DNA from: Pseudomonas poae
GTDB taxonomy: Bacteria; Pseudomonadota; Gammaproteobacteria; Pseudomonadales; Pseudomonadaceae
DNA: 64,000 nucleotides
Assembly: GCA_004000515.1 (NCBI GenBank)
Contig: CP034537.1
Coordinates: forward strand, 6,593,501 to 6,657,500
Reading direction: 5' to 3'
Made by a program: the position numbers and the translations under genes
Part shown: one piece after another, positions 49,235 through 58,527 of the stretch
Position numbering within the stretch: the stretch's first letter is position 1
How the letters are laid out: each line of letters opens with the position of its first letter
The notes under the pieces: model-generated
Seen by the model: only the letters and a program-made list of their open reading frames with translations
What the model was told of the DNA's origin: nothing
The model's database searches: none

Positions 49235-50893
49235 TTAGTGATTAACCGCCCCACTCGCCCCCAGGCCAGTCTGCGAACGCACAAACTGCGGGAAGTACAG
49301 CGCACGTTCTTTCTCTGCCGCCGCCGATTTGTCGGTGATGGAGAAGAACCAGATGCCGACGAACGCGATGATCATCGAGAACAGCGCCGGGTACTCGTAA
49401 GGGAAGATGGCTTTCTCATGGTGCAGGATCGAGACCCAGATGGTCGGGCCGAGGATCATCAGGCCAACGGCACTGATCAAGCCCAGCCAGCCGCCAATCA
49501 TGGCGCCACGGGTAGTGAGGTTTTTCCAGTACATGGAAAGCAGCAGCACCGGGAAGTTACAGCTGGCAGCGATCGAGAACGCCAGGCCCACCATGAACGC
49601 GATGTTCTGGCTTTCGAACAGGATACCCAGGCCGATTGCCAATACACCCAAGGCTACGGTGGTGATCTTCGACACGCGAATCTCATCTTTCTCGTTGGCC
49701 TTGCCTTTCTTGATCACGCTGGCGTACAGGTCATGGGACACCGCCGAAGCACCGGCCAGGGTCAGGCCGGCAACCACTGCAAGGATAGTGGCGAACGCCA
49801 CGGCCGAGATGAAGCCCAGGAAGATACTGCCACCCACAGCGTTGGCCAGGTGCACCGCCGCCATGTTGTTGCCACCGAGCAAGGCGCCTGCCGCATCTTT
49901 GAACGCCGGGTTGGTGCTGACCAGCAGGATCGCGCCGAAGCCGATGATAAAGGTCAGGATGTAGAAGTAACCGATGAAACCCGTGGCGTAGAACACGCTT
50001 TTGCGAGCTTCTTTAGCGTCGCTCACGGTGAAGAAGCGCATCAGGATATGTGGCAGGCCAGCGGTACCGAACATCAACGCCAAGCCCAGCGAGAATGCCG
50101 AGATCGGGTCCTTCACCAGACCGCCAGGGCTCATGATCGCTTCACCTTTAGGGTGAACCTTGATCGCCTCGGAGAACAGCATGTTGAAGTCGAAGTTGAC
50201 GTGCTTCATCACCATCAGCGCCATGAACGAGGCACCGGACAACAGCAACACCGCCTTGATGATCTGTACCCAGGTGGTCGCCAGCATGCCGCCGAACAGC
50301 ACATACAGCACCATCAGGATGCCTACCAGGATCACCGCAACGTGGTAGTCCAGGCCGAACAGCAGTTGGATCAACTTGCCGGCACCGACCATTTGCGCGA
50401 TCAGGTAAAACGCCACCACCACCAGCGAGCCGCATGCCGACAGGCTGCGGATCTGGGTCTGGCCCAGGCGATAGGACGCCACGTCGGCAAAGGTGTACTT
50501 GCCCAGGTTACGCAGGCGCTCGGCGATCAGGAACAGAATGATCGGCCAGCCCACCAGGAAGCCGATCGAGTAGATCAGGCCGTCATAACCGGAGGTGTAC
50601 ACCAGTGCGGAAATCCCCAGGAAGGACGCCGCCGACATGTAGTCACCGGCAATCGCCAGACCGTTCTGGAAACCGGTGATCTTGCCGCCGGCCGCATAGT
50701 AGTCGGCCGCCGATTTATTACGTTTGGACGCCCAGTAAGTGATGCACAGGGTGGCGCCGACAAACGCGACAAACATCACGATGGCCGACACGTTCAGGGG
50801 TTGTTTGTGCACTTCACCGGTCAAGGCATCCGCAGCCCAAAGGGCCGGAGCAAAGAACGATGCGCCGAGTATTGCCAGTAGACGACCGATCAT
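49235..50893 (-). CDS. actP: cation/acetate symporter ActP
   Basis: Sodium:solute symporter (SSS) family member that takes up acetate and similar short acids. 552 residues, about 13 helices after a cleavable signal ([16 protein letters not shown]). Family segments: [43 protein letters not shown] (substrate/ion site), [15 protein letters not shown] and FGFGAILL-like helices. Its start overlaps the yjcH stop by 4 bp; the pair yjcH-actP is standard. Confidence 0.95.
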   Translation of the reverse strand: MIGRLLAILGASFFAPALWAADALTGEVHKQPLNVSAIVMFVAFVGATLCITYWASKRNKSAADYYAAGGKITGFQNGLAIAGDYMSAASFLGISALVYTSGYDGLIYSIGFLVGWPIILFLIAERLRNLGKYTFADVASYRLGQTQIRSLSACGSLVVVAFYLIAQMVGAGKLIQLLFGLDYHVAVILVGILMVLYVLFGGMLATTWVQIIKAVLLLSGASFMALMVMKHVNFDFNMLFSEAIKVHPKGEAIMSPGGLVKDPISAFSLGLALMFGTAGLPHILMRFFTVSDAKEARKSVFYATGFIGYFYILTFIIGFGAILLVSTNPAFKDAAGALLGGNNMAAVHLANAVGGSIFLGFISAVAFATILAVVAGLTLAGASAVSHDLYASVIKKGKANEKDEIRVSKITTVALGVLAIGLGILFESQNIAFMVGLAFSIAASCNFPVLLLSMYWKNLTTRGAMIGGWLGLISAVGLMILGPTIWVSILHHEKAIFPYEYPALFSMIIAFVGIWFFSITDKSAAAEKERALYFPQFVRSQTGLGASGAVNH

Positions 50894-51201
50894 TGCGCAG
50901 CCTCCTTGAGAATCGCAGCGTTCAGGTCGTCAAATTCGCCGTTGGCCCGGCGGACATAGATACCGGTCAGGACAAAGGCAGACACAATCAGCCCGACGCC
51001 CAGGGGAATGCCCCAGGTAATCGAAGAACCTGGGCTGAGCTTGGCGCCCAGTATTTGTGGCCCGTAGGCGATCAACAGGATGAAAGCGGAGTAAAGCCCT
51101 AGCATGATCGCCGAGAGAATCCAGGCGAACCGTTCCCTTTTCCTTACCAGCTCCTTGAAACGCGGGCTGTTTTGAATCGAGAGGTAAATGCTGTCGTTCA
51201 T
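50890..51201 (-). CDS. yjcH: DUF485 membrane protein YjcH
   Basis: 103 residues with two helices, [15 protein letters not shown] and [23 protein letters not shown], the DUF485 pattern. Members accompany actP and are thought to assist acetate transport. Starts [22 protein letters not shown] and overlaps actP by 4 bp. Confidence 0.92.
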   Translation of the reverse strand: MNDSIYLSIQNSPRFKELVRKRERFAWILSAIMLGLYSAFILLIAYGPQILGAKLSPGSSITWGIPLGVGLIVSAFVLTGIYVRRANGEFDDLNAAILKEAAQ

Positions 51202-51351
51202 TGTTTTTATCCTCGCAGCACAGCTTTTTTATTATTTTGGAACGTATCCACTGTATGCGGCTGCCGTAGAGGTTCCAGACGACCTTAGTCTTAGATCGAG
51301 TGTAGCGAGGGGTTGTGAGAACACAGGAAGATTTACGGAGGGTGAAATCAA

Positions 51352-51440
51352 TGTGGGAGCGGGCTTGCCCGCGATAGTGGTGTACCAGTCAACAGATGAG
51401 TGACAGATATACCGCTATCGCGGGCAAGCCCGCTCCCACA
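51352..51440. repeat. REP doublet (GCCCGCG type)
   Basis: TGTGGGAGCGGGCTTGCCCG at 51352 and the exact inverted copy CGGGCAAGCCCGCTCCCACA ending at 51440, about 40 bp apart, between yjcH and the betaine-binding protein gene. Confidence 0.88.
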
Positions 51441-51455
51441 TTTACAGGGTATTGG

Positions 51456-52307
51456 TTACTTAGCGGTCCATTCAGCTACGCGCTCAGGGTGCTTGGCCAC
51501 CCAATCCTTGGCCGCTGCATCAGGCTTGGCGCCCTCTTGGATCGCCAGCATGACTTCGCCGATTTCGTCCTTGGAGGCCCACTGGAATTTCTTCAGGAAG
51601 GCCGCGACTTCCGGCGCTTTCTTCTCCAGGCCCTTGCTGCCGATGCTGTTGACGGTTTCAGCAGCACCATAAATCCCTTTCGGATCGTCGAGGAAGCGCA
51701 GTTTCCACTTGGCGAACATCCAATGTGGCACCCAACCGGTGACCGCAATGGATTCCTGTTTGTCTTCGGCACGGGTCAGTTCGGCGATCATCGCTGCGCC
51801 CGAGCTGGCTTGCAGCTTGTAGTCCAGACCGTAGGCCTTGATGGCTTCGTCGGTCTTGAGCATCACGCCTGAGCCGGCGTCGATGCCGACGATCTTGTTC
51901 TTGAAGGTGGTGTCGTTCTTGAGGTCTTCGATGGACTTGGCTTTCACGTACTCCGGCACGATCAGGCCGATCTTCGCATCCTTGAAGTTGGGGCCGTAGT
52001 CGACCACTTTGTCCTTGTTCTTGGCCCAGTATTCGCCGTGGGTCACGGGCAGCCAGGCGGAGAGCATGGCATCGAGCTTGCCGGTGGCTACGCCCTGCCA
52101 CATGATCCCGGTGGCGACGGCTTGCAGTTTCACGTCATAACCGAGCTTTTCCTTGATCACCTCAGCGGCCACGTGGGTGGTAGCCACGCTGTCGGACCAG
52201 CCGTCTACATAGCCGATGCTCAGGGTTTTGCTGTCGGCGCTGGCCAGTGTGGAGCCCATCGCAACTACCAGAGTGGCAGCTGCGCCCAAGAGTCGTCGCA
52301 TCTTCAT
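51456..52307 (-). CDS. glycine betaine/choline-type ABC substrate-binding protein
   Basis: 283 residues. Signal peptide LLGAAATLVVAMGSTLASA, then the OpuAC-type binding domain: GYVDGWSDSVATTHVAAEVI, LSAWLPVTHGEYW and VTGWVPHWMFAKWKL supply the aromatic cage residues for a quaternary amine. GGGGA lies before the ATG at 52307. No permease or ATPase gene is adjacent, as for the orphan CaiX/BetX/CbcX-type binding proteins of pseudomonads that share one transporter. Ligand not determined. Confidence 0.9.
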   Translation of the reverse strand: MKMRRLLGAAATLVVAMGSTLASADSKTLSIGYVDGWSDSVATTHVAAEVIKEKLGYDVKLQAVATGIMWQGVATGKLDAMLSAWLPVTHGEYWAKNKDKVVDYGPNFKDAKIGLIVPEYVKAKSIEDLKNDTTFKNKIVGIDAGSGVMLKTDEAIKAYGLDYKLQASSGAAMIAELTRAEDKQESIAVTGWVPHWMFAKWKLRFLDDPKGIYGAAETVNSIGSKGLEKKAPEVAAFLKKFQWASKDEIGEVMLAIQEGAKPDAAAKDWVAKHPERVAEWTAK

Positions 52308-52639
52308 AGTACTTCCCCGAAAGTGCTGCGCCCGACGGATGCCGAGCGACGTCAACCTGTTGTTATGTGGTGCACCGCGCCCCCTTCACGCGCCTCGATC
52401 CGGCTGCTGCGACATCAGTGGAGTGCTGACGCCTTGATCATCAACCCGGCGCAGGCTTCGACCTGCTCTGTCAGCGACCTCATGCAAGCAAGAAACGACA
52501 TCACATAGCCAGCAGGACGTTTTGTAGGACTTGACGTCAAAATCCCGCCCGAACTTTGCATGTCAAAATTATGCAGCCCCACTGGGATGGGCCAAATCCG
52601 GGTAAGATGCGCGCCTTTGCTCCCCCAGATAAGTCGACC
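52308..52639. other. 332-bp divergent spacer between the binding-protein and GH17 genes
   Basis: No gene or RNA recognised. It contains a perfect 10-bp palindrome TTGACGTCAA at 52531-52540 and should hold the promoters of both flanking genes. Confidence 0.4.
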
Positions 52640-54190
52640 ATGCCTGCGACCGCCCGCTTCCCTGCCCTGCCCTATTTCTTCGCCTTGATCCTTGGCCTGC
52701 TGGCCCTGGTCGGTTACTGGTATGGCCTCGGCCGTCCCGTGGTGTTACCGGATGTAGCCAGCGCCAGTCACAAAATGCAATGTGCGTCCTACACGCCCTT
52801 CGATAAAGACCAATCTCCTTTCGACCAGCCGTTCACGCTGCGCCCAGAGCGCATGGACGCCGACCTGGCGCTGCTGGCTACCCGCTTTGAATGCATCCGC
52901 ACCTATTCCATGACCGGCCTGGAAGCCCTGCCGGACATGGCACGCAAGCATGGCTTGAAGGTGATGGCCGGCGCTTGGGTCAGCAGTGATCCAGTGGCGA
53001 CCAAAAGGAAATCGACGAACTGATCGCCGCGGCCAATGCCAACCCGGATGTGGTCACTGCTGCGATCGTTGGCAACGAAGCCTTGCTGCGCAAGGAAGTC
53101 ACCGCCAAACAGTTGGTGGCGCTGATCCACACCGTCAAAAGCCATATCAAGCAACCAGTGACCTACGCCGACGTGTGGGAGTTCTGGCTGCAACACCCGG
53201 AAATCGCCCCAGCGGTGGACTTCCTCACCATTCACCTGCTGCCGTATTGGGAAGATGACCCATCCGGCATCGACCAGGCCCTCAAGCATGTGGGCGATGT
53301 ACGCCAGACTTTCGGCAACAAGTTCGCGCCCAAGGATGTGCTGATCGGCGAAACCGGCTGGCCCAGCGAAGGCCGCCAGCGTGAAACCGCAGTGCCGAGC
53401 CGGGTCAACGAAGCCAAGTTCATGCGCGGTTTCGTGGCCATGGCCGAAGCCAATGGCTGGCACTACAACCTGATCGAAGCCTTTGACCAACCCTGGAAGC
53501 GTGCCAGCGAAGGTGCGGTGGGGGCTACTGGGGCCTGTTCGATGCAGACCGCCAGGACAAGAGCATCCTCGCCGGGCCGGTGACCAACGTGCCGTACTGG
53601 CCGCTGTGGCTTGGGGTGGGCGGGATCATCCTGCTGGGCACCTTGGCATTGGTGGACGCGTTCGCAGCACACGGGCCGCGCTGCTCCTGCCGCTGCTGGG
53701 CGCGGTGGCCGCCTGCTCCATCGGTACTTGGTCGGAACTGACCCGCGTCACGGCGCGCTTCAATGATGAGTGGGTGTGGGCCGGCTTGCTGGTCGTGCTG
53801 AACCTGCTGGTGCTGGCCCACGCTGCGCTGGCCTTGAGCGCTCGCCAGGGCTGGCGTGAACGTACGTTCAACTGGCTGGAACAACGTGCAGGCTGGCTGG
53901 TGGCGATCGCCGGGTTTGCAGGGGCGGTGATGATGCTGGCGCTGGTGTTTGACCCGCGTTACCGCAGTTTCCCAAGCGCGGCACTGGTGTTGCCGGCGTT
54001 GGTGTACTTGGTTCGTCCTGTGACTGGACCACGCCGTGAAATTGCCCTGCTGGCCTTTATCATCGGTGCCGGCGTTGCGCCGCAATTGTACCGTGAAGGT
54101 CTGATGAACCAGCAGGCTTGGGGCTGGGCGGTGGTTAGCGTGTTGATGGTCGGGGCTTTGTGGCGTTGCTTGAGGGTGCGCAAGGCTTAA
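52640..54190 (+). CDS. membrane-bound glycoside hydrolase family 17-like protein, three frameshifts
   Basis: About 517 residues when repaired. N-terminal anchor helix (FFALILGLLALVGYWYG), a periplasmic GH17-like barrel with the acid/base Glu in AIVGNEALLRKE and the nucleophile Glu in IGETGWPSEG, then about seven C-terminal helices (LGVGGIILLGTLALV to VSVLMVGALW). Often named beta-(1,6)-glucan synthase in pseudomonads; the domain suggests cleavage or transglycosylation of a beta-1,3-glucan at the outer face of the membrane, possibly for osmoregulated periplasmic glucan. Repairs: C at 53001-53002 (VATQKEIDEL), G at 53520-53524 (VGGYWGLFDAD), T at 53661-53662 (DAFRSTRAALLLPL). Confidence 0.82.
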
Positions 54191-54197
54191 CACCGCT

Positions 54198-54270
54198 ATC
54201 GCAGGCAAGCCAGCTCCCACATTTTGACCGTGTGAACCCGATCAAAGATGGGAGCTGGCTTGCCTGCGAT
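54198..54270. repeat. REP doublet (AGCTGGC type)
   Basis: TCGCAGGCAAGCCAGCTCCC ending near 54221 and the inverted copy GGGAGCTGGCTTGCCTGCGA ending at 54270, about 26 bp apart, between convergent genes. Confidence 0.85.
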
Positions 54271-54279
54271 GAGGTCCAG

Positions 54280-54647
54280 TCAGACGCCCCGAGGCTTCCT
54301 GACCAACCGCAACCCCGCCACCACCACCGCAAACACCGCAAAGGTCGTGTTGTACAACGCCAGCGCCGGTAACCCGAACACCATCCCCAGTACTGCCAAC
54401 CCCCAGCCCACTCGCCCCGGCACAAAAACGCCAGCACCGAGGTGATCAGCGCGGCCCAGCCCAGCACCTTGAAGTGAATCATCAAGCCCAGGTTCGAACG
54501 CAACTGGCATTCCCAGCGACCGGCTTCATCGGCGCAGATCCCCACCCAACTGCCATCCTCCATAAAGCCATAACGCGCGCCATAACTGGCGGCCAGCCAC
54601 AGCGGCAGGGCAATAAGCAGCAGAATCAATGGCAAACGACGGGACAT
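54280..54647 (-). CDS. small membrane protein, frameshifted
   Basis: About 122 residues when repaired, from MSRRLPLILLLIALPLWL (54647). Four hydrophobic stretches, including LGWAALITSVLAFFV and AVLGMVFGLPALAL, and a Cys pair in ICADEAGRWECQL facing the outside after TM1. One added A in the run at 54424-54428 restores FFVPGRVGWGLAVLG and the ending GLRLVRKPRGV. Function unknown. As read, the frame would run on into the REP. Confidence 0.65.
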
Positions 54648-54883
54648 GGGGGACTCCAATAGGCAAAAACGGCGCTCAGCTTAATGCCCTGGCAACCGTT
54701 AGCAAGGCGCATACACACAATTAGTGTTCACCAAAGCGTGGCAAAGTGTATCGTCTGGCTACTATTACCCCGATTCCGACGTTATTTTCCGACTTTTCGT
54801 GCCGAGTGCTGGCACTTCGGTGACAACGCGGTGGTCATAGCCTGCGAACTTCATTAAGCACGTTTCCTCTTAGGGATTAAGTC

Positions 54884-56181
54884 ATGCTCCGTTCCTTACG
54901 CTGTGCTGCCCTGCTGGGCAGCCTTTTTCTGAGTGCGTCAGCACTGGCGGTCGATATCGACCAAGCCAGCTATGGCTACCCTTTGACCAACCCGTTTGAA
55001 GCGACCATCGCGACCACCCCGCCGACCTGCGGCCCAAATTGCCGCGTGATGACGAGATCAACCAGTCCGACTACACCCTGAACATGCGCCCCGAGCGCGA
55101 GTTCAGCCTGCCGGACAACTTCTGGGCGGTGAAGAAGCTCACCTACCGCATCGCCAAGCAAGACCGCGCTGCGCCGCTGATCTTCCTGATCGCAGGCACC
55201 GGTGCGCGGTATGACAGCAGCCTCAACGAATACCTGAAAAAGCTGTACTACCAGGCTGGTTACCACGTGGTGCAATTGTCGTCGCCCACCAGCTTCGACT
55301 TCATCAGCGCCGCTTCGCGCTTCGCCACCCCGGGGATCACCCAGGAAGACGCCGAGGACATGTACCGCGTAATGCAAGCCGTGCGCGCGCAAAACGCCTC
55401 GTTGCCGGTGACCGACTTCTACCTCACCGGCTACAGCCTGGGCGGCCTGGACGCAGCGTTCGTGGCCAAACTGGACGAAACCCGCCGCAGCTTCAACTTC
55501 AAGAAAGTGCTGTTGCTGAACCCGCCGGTCAACCTCTACACCTCGATCACCAACCTCGACAAGCTGGTGCAGACCGAGGTCAAGGGCATCAACAACACCA
55601 CCACCTTTTATGAGCTGGTGCTGAACAAGCTGACCCGCTACTTCCAGCAAAAAGGCTACATCGACCTTAACGACGCGCTGCTCTACGACTTCCAGCAGTC
55701 CAAGCAGCACCTGACCAACGAACAGATGGCGATGCTGATCGGCACCTCGTTCCGCTTCTCGGCGGCTGACATTGCCTTTACCTCGGACCTGATCAACCGT
55801 CGCGGCCTGATCATTCCGCCCAAATACCCGATCACCGAAGGCACCAGCCTCACGCCGTTCCTCAAGCGTGCGCTGCAATGCGACTTCGACTGCTACCTCA
55901 CCGAGCAGGTGATCCCGATGTGGCGCGCCCGCTCCGATGGCGGCAGCCTGCTGCAACTGGTTGACCAGGTCAGCCTGTACGCCCTCAAGGACTACCTGCA
56001 CAACAGCCCGAAAATCGCGGTCATGCACAACGCTGACGACGTGATCCTCGGCCCAGGCGACCTCGGCTTCCTGCGTAAAACCTTCGGCGATCGCTTGACC
56101 GTCTACCCGCTGGGCGGCCACTGCGGCAACCTCAATTACCGCGTCAACGCCGACGCCATGCTGGAGTTCTTCCGTGGCTAA
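54884..56181 (+). CDS. exported alpha/beta-fold hydrolase, coupled to mlaA-like gene; frameshifted
   Basis: About 432 residues after repair. Signal peptide CAALLGSLFLSASALA, then a domain with oxyanion region IFLIAGTGARYDSS, the elbow LTGYSLGGLDAAFVA with the nucleophile Ser, acid region MHNADDVILG and His in YPLGGHCGNLNY. It is often annotated as a serine/threonine kinase, for which no motif is visible. One C in the run at 55017-55020 joins EATIATTP to ADLRPKLPRDDEINQ. The stop overlaps the GTG start of the MlaA-like gene by 8 bp. A periplasmic lipase or esterase is the reasonable reading. Confidence 0.75.
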
Positions 56182-56962
56182 ATATCTTCTGCTGCTCGCC
56201 GCCTTGATGTGCGCGGGCGTGGCCAATGCCGACAACAGCAAGGCACACGAGCCGATCAAGGTCGACTCCGATGGCTTCAAGGAGCCGCTGTCCAAGCTCA
56301 AGTTCAACCCCGGCCTGGACCAGCGCGAGTTCGAGCGTTCGTCGCTCACCGCCCTTAACGTCTATGACCCGCTGGAGTCGTGGAACCGTCGGGTGTACCA
56401 CTTCAACTACCGCTTCGACCAATGGGTGTTCCTGCCCGTGGTCAACGGCTACACCTACGTAACCCCAAGCTTCCTGCGCACCGGCGTCAGCAACTTCTTC
56501 AACAACCTGGGCGACGTGCCCAACCTGTTGAACAGCCTGCTGCAACTCAAGGGCCATCGTTCCCTGGAAACCACCGGGCGCCTGCTGCTCAACACCACCA
56601 TCGGCATCGCCGGCCTGTGGGACCCGGCCACGGCCATGGGCCTGCCGCGTCAAAGCGAAGACTTCGGCCAAACCCTGGGCTTCTACGGCGTACCCGGCGG
56701 CGCGTACCTGGTACTGCCGATCTTCGGCCCGTCGAACCTGCGCGACACCACTGGCCTGATCGTCGACTACGGCGCGGAAACCGAGATCAACTTCCTCAAC
56801 GTGTCCGAAGTCAGCTCCAACCACCCGGAAATCTGGGCCCTGCGCGCGGTCGACAAGCGCTACCAGACCAGCTTCCGTTACGGGCAGATGAACTCACCGT
56901 TCGAGTATGAAAAGGTGCGGTACATCTATACCGAATCGCGCAAGTTGCAGATCGCCGAGTAG
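56174..56962 (+). CDS. MlaA (VacJ)-family protein
   Basis: 262 residues. The MlaA domain begins NVYDPLESWNRRVYHFNYRFDQWVFLPVVNGY and continues through GVSNFFNNLGDVPNLLNSLLQ, GIAGLWDPATAMGL, DFGQTLGFYGVPGGAYLVLPIFGPSNLRD. Such proteins take phospholipid from the outer leaflet in the Mla pathway. Here the start is GTG (MAKYLLLLAALMCAGVANADN), and no lipobox is evident, suggesting signal peptidase I processing (ANA/DN) rather than the usual lipoprotein. Coupled to a hydrolase gene, so perhaps a specialised paralogue. Confidence 0.88.
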   Translation: MAKYLLLLAALMCAGVANADNSKAHEPIKVDSDGFKEPLSKLKFNPGLDQREFERSSLTALNVYDPLESWNRRVYHFNYRFDQWVFLPVVNGYTYVTPSFLRTGVSNFFNNLGDVPNLLNSLLQLKGHRSLETTGRLLLNTTIGIAGLWDPATAMGLPRQSEDFGQTLGFYGVPGGAYLVLPIFGPSNLRDTTGLIVDYGAETEINFLNVSEVSSNHPEIWALRAVDKRYQTSFRYGQMNSPFEYEKVRYIYTESRKLQIAE

Positions 56963-57002
56963 TTCAAAGGTGAGGCAATCTCGCGGGTAACCGCAGTTCA
57001 AA

Positions 57003-57092
57003 TGTGGGAGCGGGCTTGCTCGCGAATTACGGTGTATCAGTCACAGATGTATTGACTGAAACTCAGCATTCGCGAGCAAGCCCGCTCCCACA
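57003..57092. repeat. REP doublet (GCTCGCG type)
   Basis: TGTGGGAGCGGGCTTGCTCG at 57003 and the inverted CGAGCAAGCCCGCTCCCACA ending near 57092, about 42 bp apart, between the MlaA-like gene and opmB. Confidence 0.88.
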
Positions 57093-57111
57093 TTTGGATA
57101 GGGTGCGTCAG

Positions 57112-58527
57112 TTATTTCCCAGTCGTCTGCCAGCCTCCCCCCAAACTCTGGATCAACGCCACACTGCCCTGGCTCAACTGCCCTTGGGTATCCCGCAGAT
57201 TCTGCTCGGCCTGCAACAACACCAACTGCTGAGTCAGTACCGCCTCGCGGCTTACCGTACCCGCACGCAGCTGTGCCTCCTGGCTGCCGAACAACTGCTG
57301 GTTACGCGCAAACACCTGTTGGAAGGCATCGGCCTGGGTCTGCAGATGATTGATCGCCGACAGGTTGTCCTCAACGTTCTGTAAAGCGCTAAGCACAGTG
57401 CCGCGATAGTTGGCGGCGATCTGGTCATAACTGGCCTCGGCCTGCTTGACCGCCGCTTCACGCGCGCCGCCATCAAAGATCGTCTCCGCCAACGCTGGGC
57501 CCAACGTCCAGATGCGGTTGGGCAGGGAGAACAATCCACCCAACGCGCTGCCGCGATAGCCCAGCGAAGCCGTGAGGTCCAACGTCGGGAAAAACGCGGC
57601 CTCCGCCACGCCGATCTTTGCGTTGGCCGCCGCCGCCGAGCGCTCGGCGGCTACCACATCCGGTCGCCGTTGCAGCAACGTCGACGGCAAGGTCAACGGT
57701 GGCCGGGGTACGACGAAGCTGAAATCATTGCGCGGCGCCACGCTGAACTCGCTGGGCGCCATGCCCACCAGCACCGCCAGGGCGTGCTCATACTGTTCAC
57801 GGTCACGCTGCGAGGTTTGCAGGTCGGCAATTGACGTGGTCAGCTGGTCCTGGGCCACCAGCAGTTGGTCATTCGTCGCGACGCCTTGGGTGAATTGGGC
57901 CTGGATCATCTCCAGCAACTGCTGGTTGATGGTCTGTTGCTGCTGCAACAAACGAACATCGATATCCATCTGGCGCAACGCCAGGTAGTTACTGGCCACG
58001 CTGGAACTGATGGACAAACGCACGCCGGCCAGCAAAGCATCGGACTGCTGCGCCGTGGCCTGGCTCGACTCGATGCCCCGACGCACCTGGCCCCAAAGGT
58101 CCGGCTCCCAGCTGGCGGTGAGCGTGGCGCTCACCGTGTTTTTCACGCCGGCGGAGGTGGTGGTGCTGGAGGTCGTGCCGTCACCGCCCTCGCCTCGCGA
58201 TCCCGACAACCCCACGCCCACCGTCGGCCACAGCCCGGCTCGGCTCGATGCGGCCTGTGCCTGGGCCAGCCGATAGGCGGCCTCCGCCGCAATGATCGAC
58301 TGGTTGGCCTTGGCCGACCGCGCCACCAAATCGTTCAACACCGGGTCCTGATACGCCAGCCACCATTGGCTGTCCAACGCGCCCTGGGGATTGGACACCG
58401 CGCGCTGCCACTGCGCGCCCTCCTTGAACGACTGCGGCAACGCCATGGCCGGTTTCTGGTAATCCGGCCCGACCATGCAGCCGCCGAGCATCAGGCTAAC
58501 CACCAGCACGCTGTATCTGAGTTTCAT
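57112..58527 (-). CDS. opmB: outer-membrane efflux channel of the RND system (OpmB/NodT type)
   Basis: 471 residues. Lipoprotein signal with lipobox MLGGC and the typical mature start MVGPDYQKP. Two outer-membrane-efflux repeats with long helices: SLWPTVGVGLSGS, TASWEPDLWGQVRRGIESSQAT, and PTLDLTASLGYRGSALGGLF, ARE-containing FDGGAREAAVKQAEASYDQ. Forms a tripartite pump with MuxABC-type inner-membrane proteins. 4-bp overlap with muxC. Confidence 0.88.
   Translation of the reverse strand: MKLRYSVLVVSLMLGGCMVGPDYQKPAMALPQSFKEGAQWQRAVSNPQGALDSQWWLAYQDPVLNDLVARSAKANQSIIAAEAAYRLAQAQAASSRAGLWPTVGVGLSGSRGEGGDGTTSSTTTSAGVKNTVSATLTASWEPDLWGQVRRGIESSQATAQQSDALLAGVRLSISSSVASNYLALRQMDIDVRLLQQQQTINQQLLEMIQAQFTQGVATNDQLLVAQDQLTTSIADLQTSQRDREQYEHALAVLVGMAPSEFSVAPRNDFSFVVPRPPLTLPSTLLQRRPDVVAAERSAAAANAKIGVAEAAFFPTLDLTASLGYRGSALGGLFSLPNRIWTLGPALAETIFDGGAREAAVKQAEASYDQIAANYRGTVLSALQNVEDNLSAINHLQTQADAFQQVFARNQQLFGSQEAQLRAGTVSREAVLTQQLVLLQAEQNLRDTQGQLSQGSVALIQSLGGGWQTTGK

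Noticed and set aside
54884..56181. Serine/threonine protein kinase, a name often given to this gene
   Set aside because: No kinase motifs (no HRD or DFG); a GxSxG hydrolase elbow and signal peptide are present instead.
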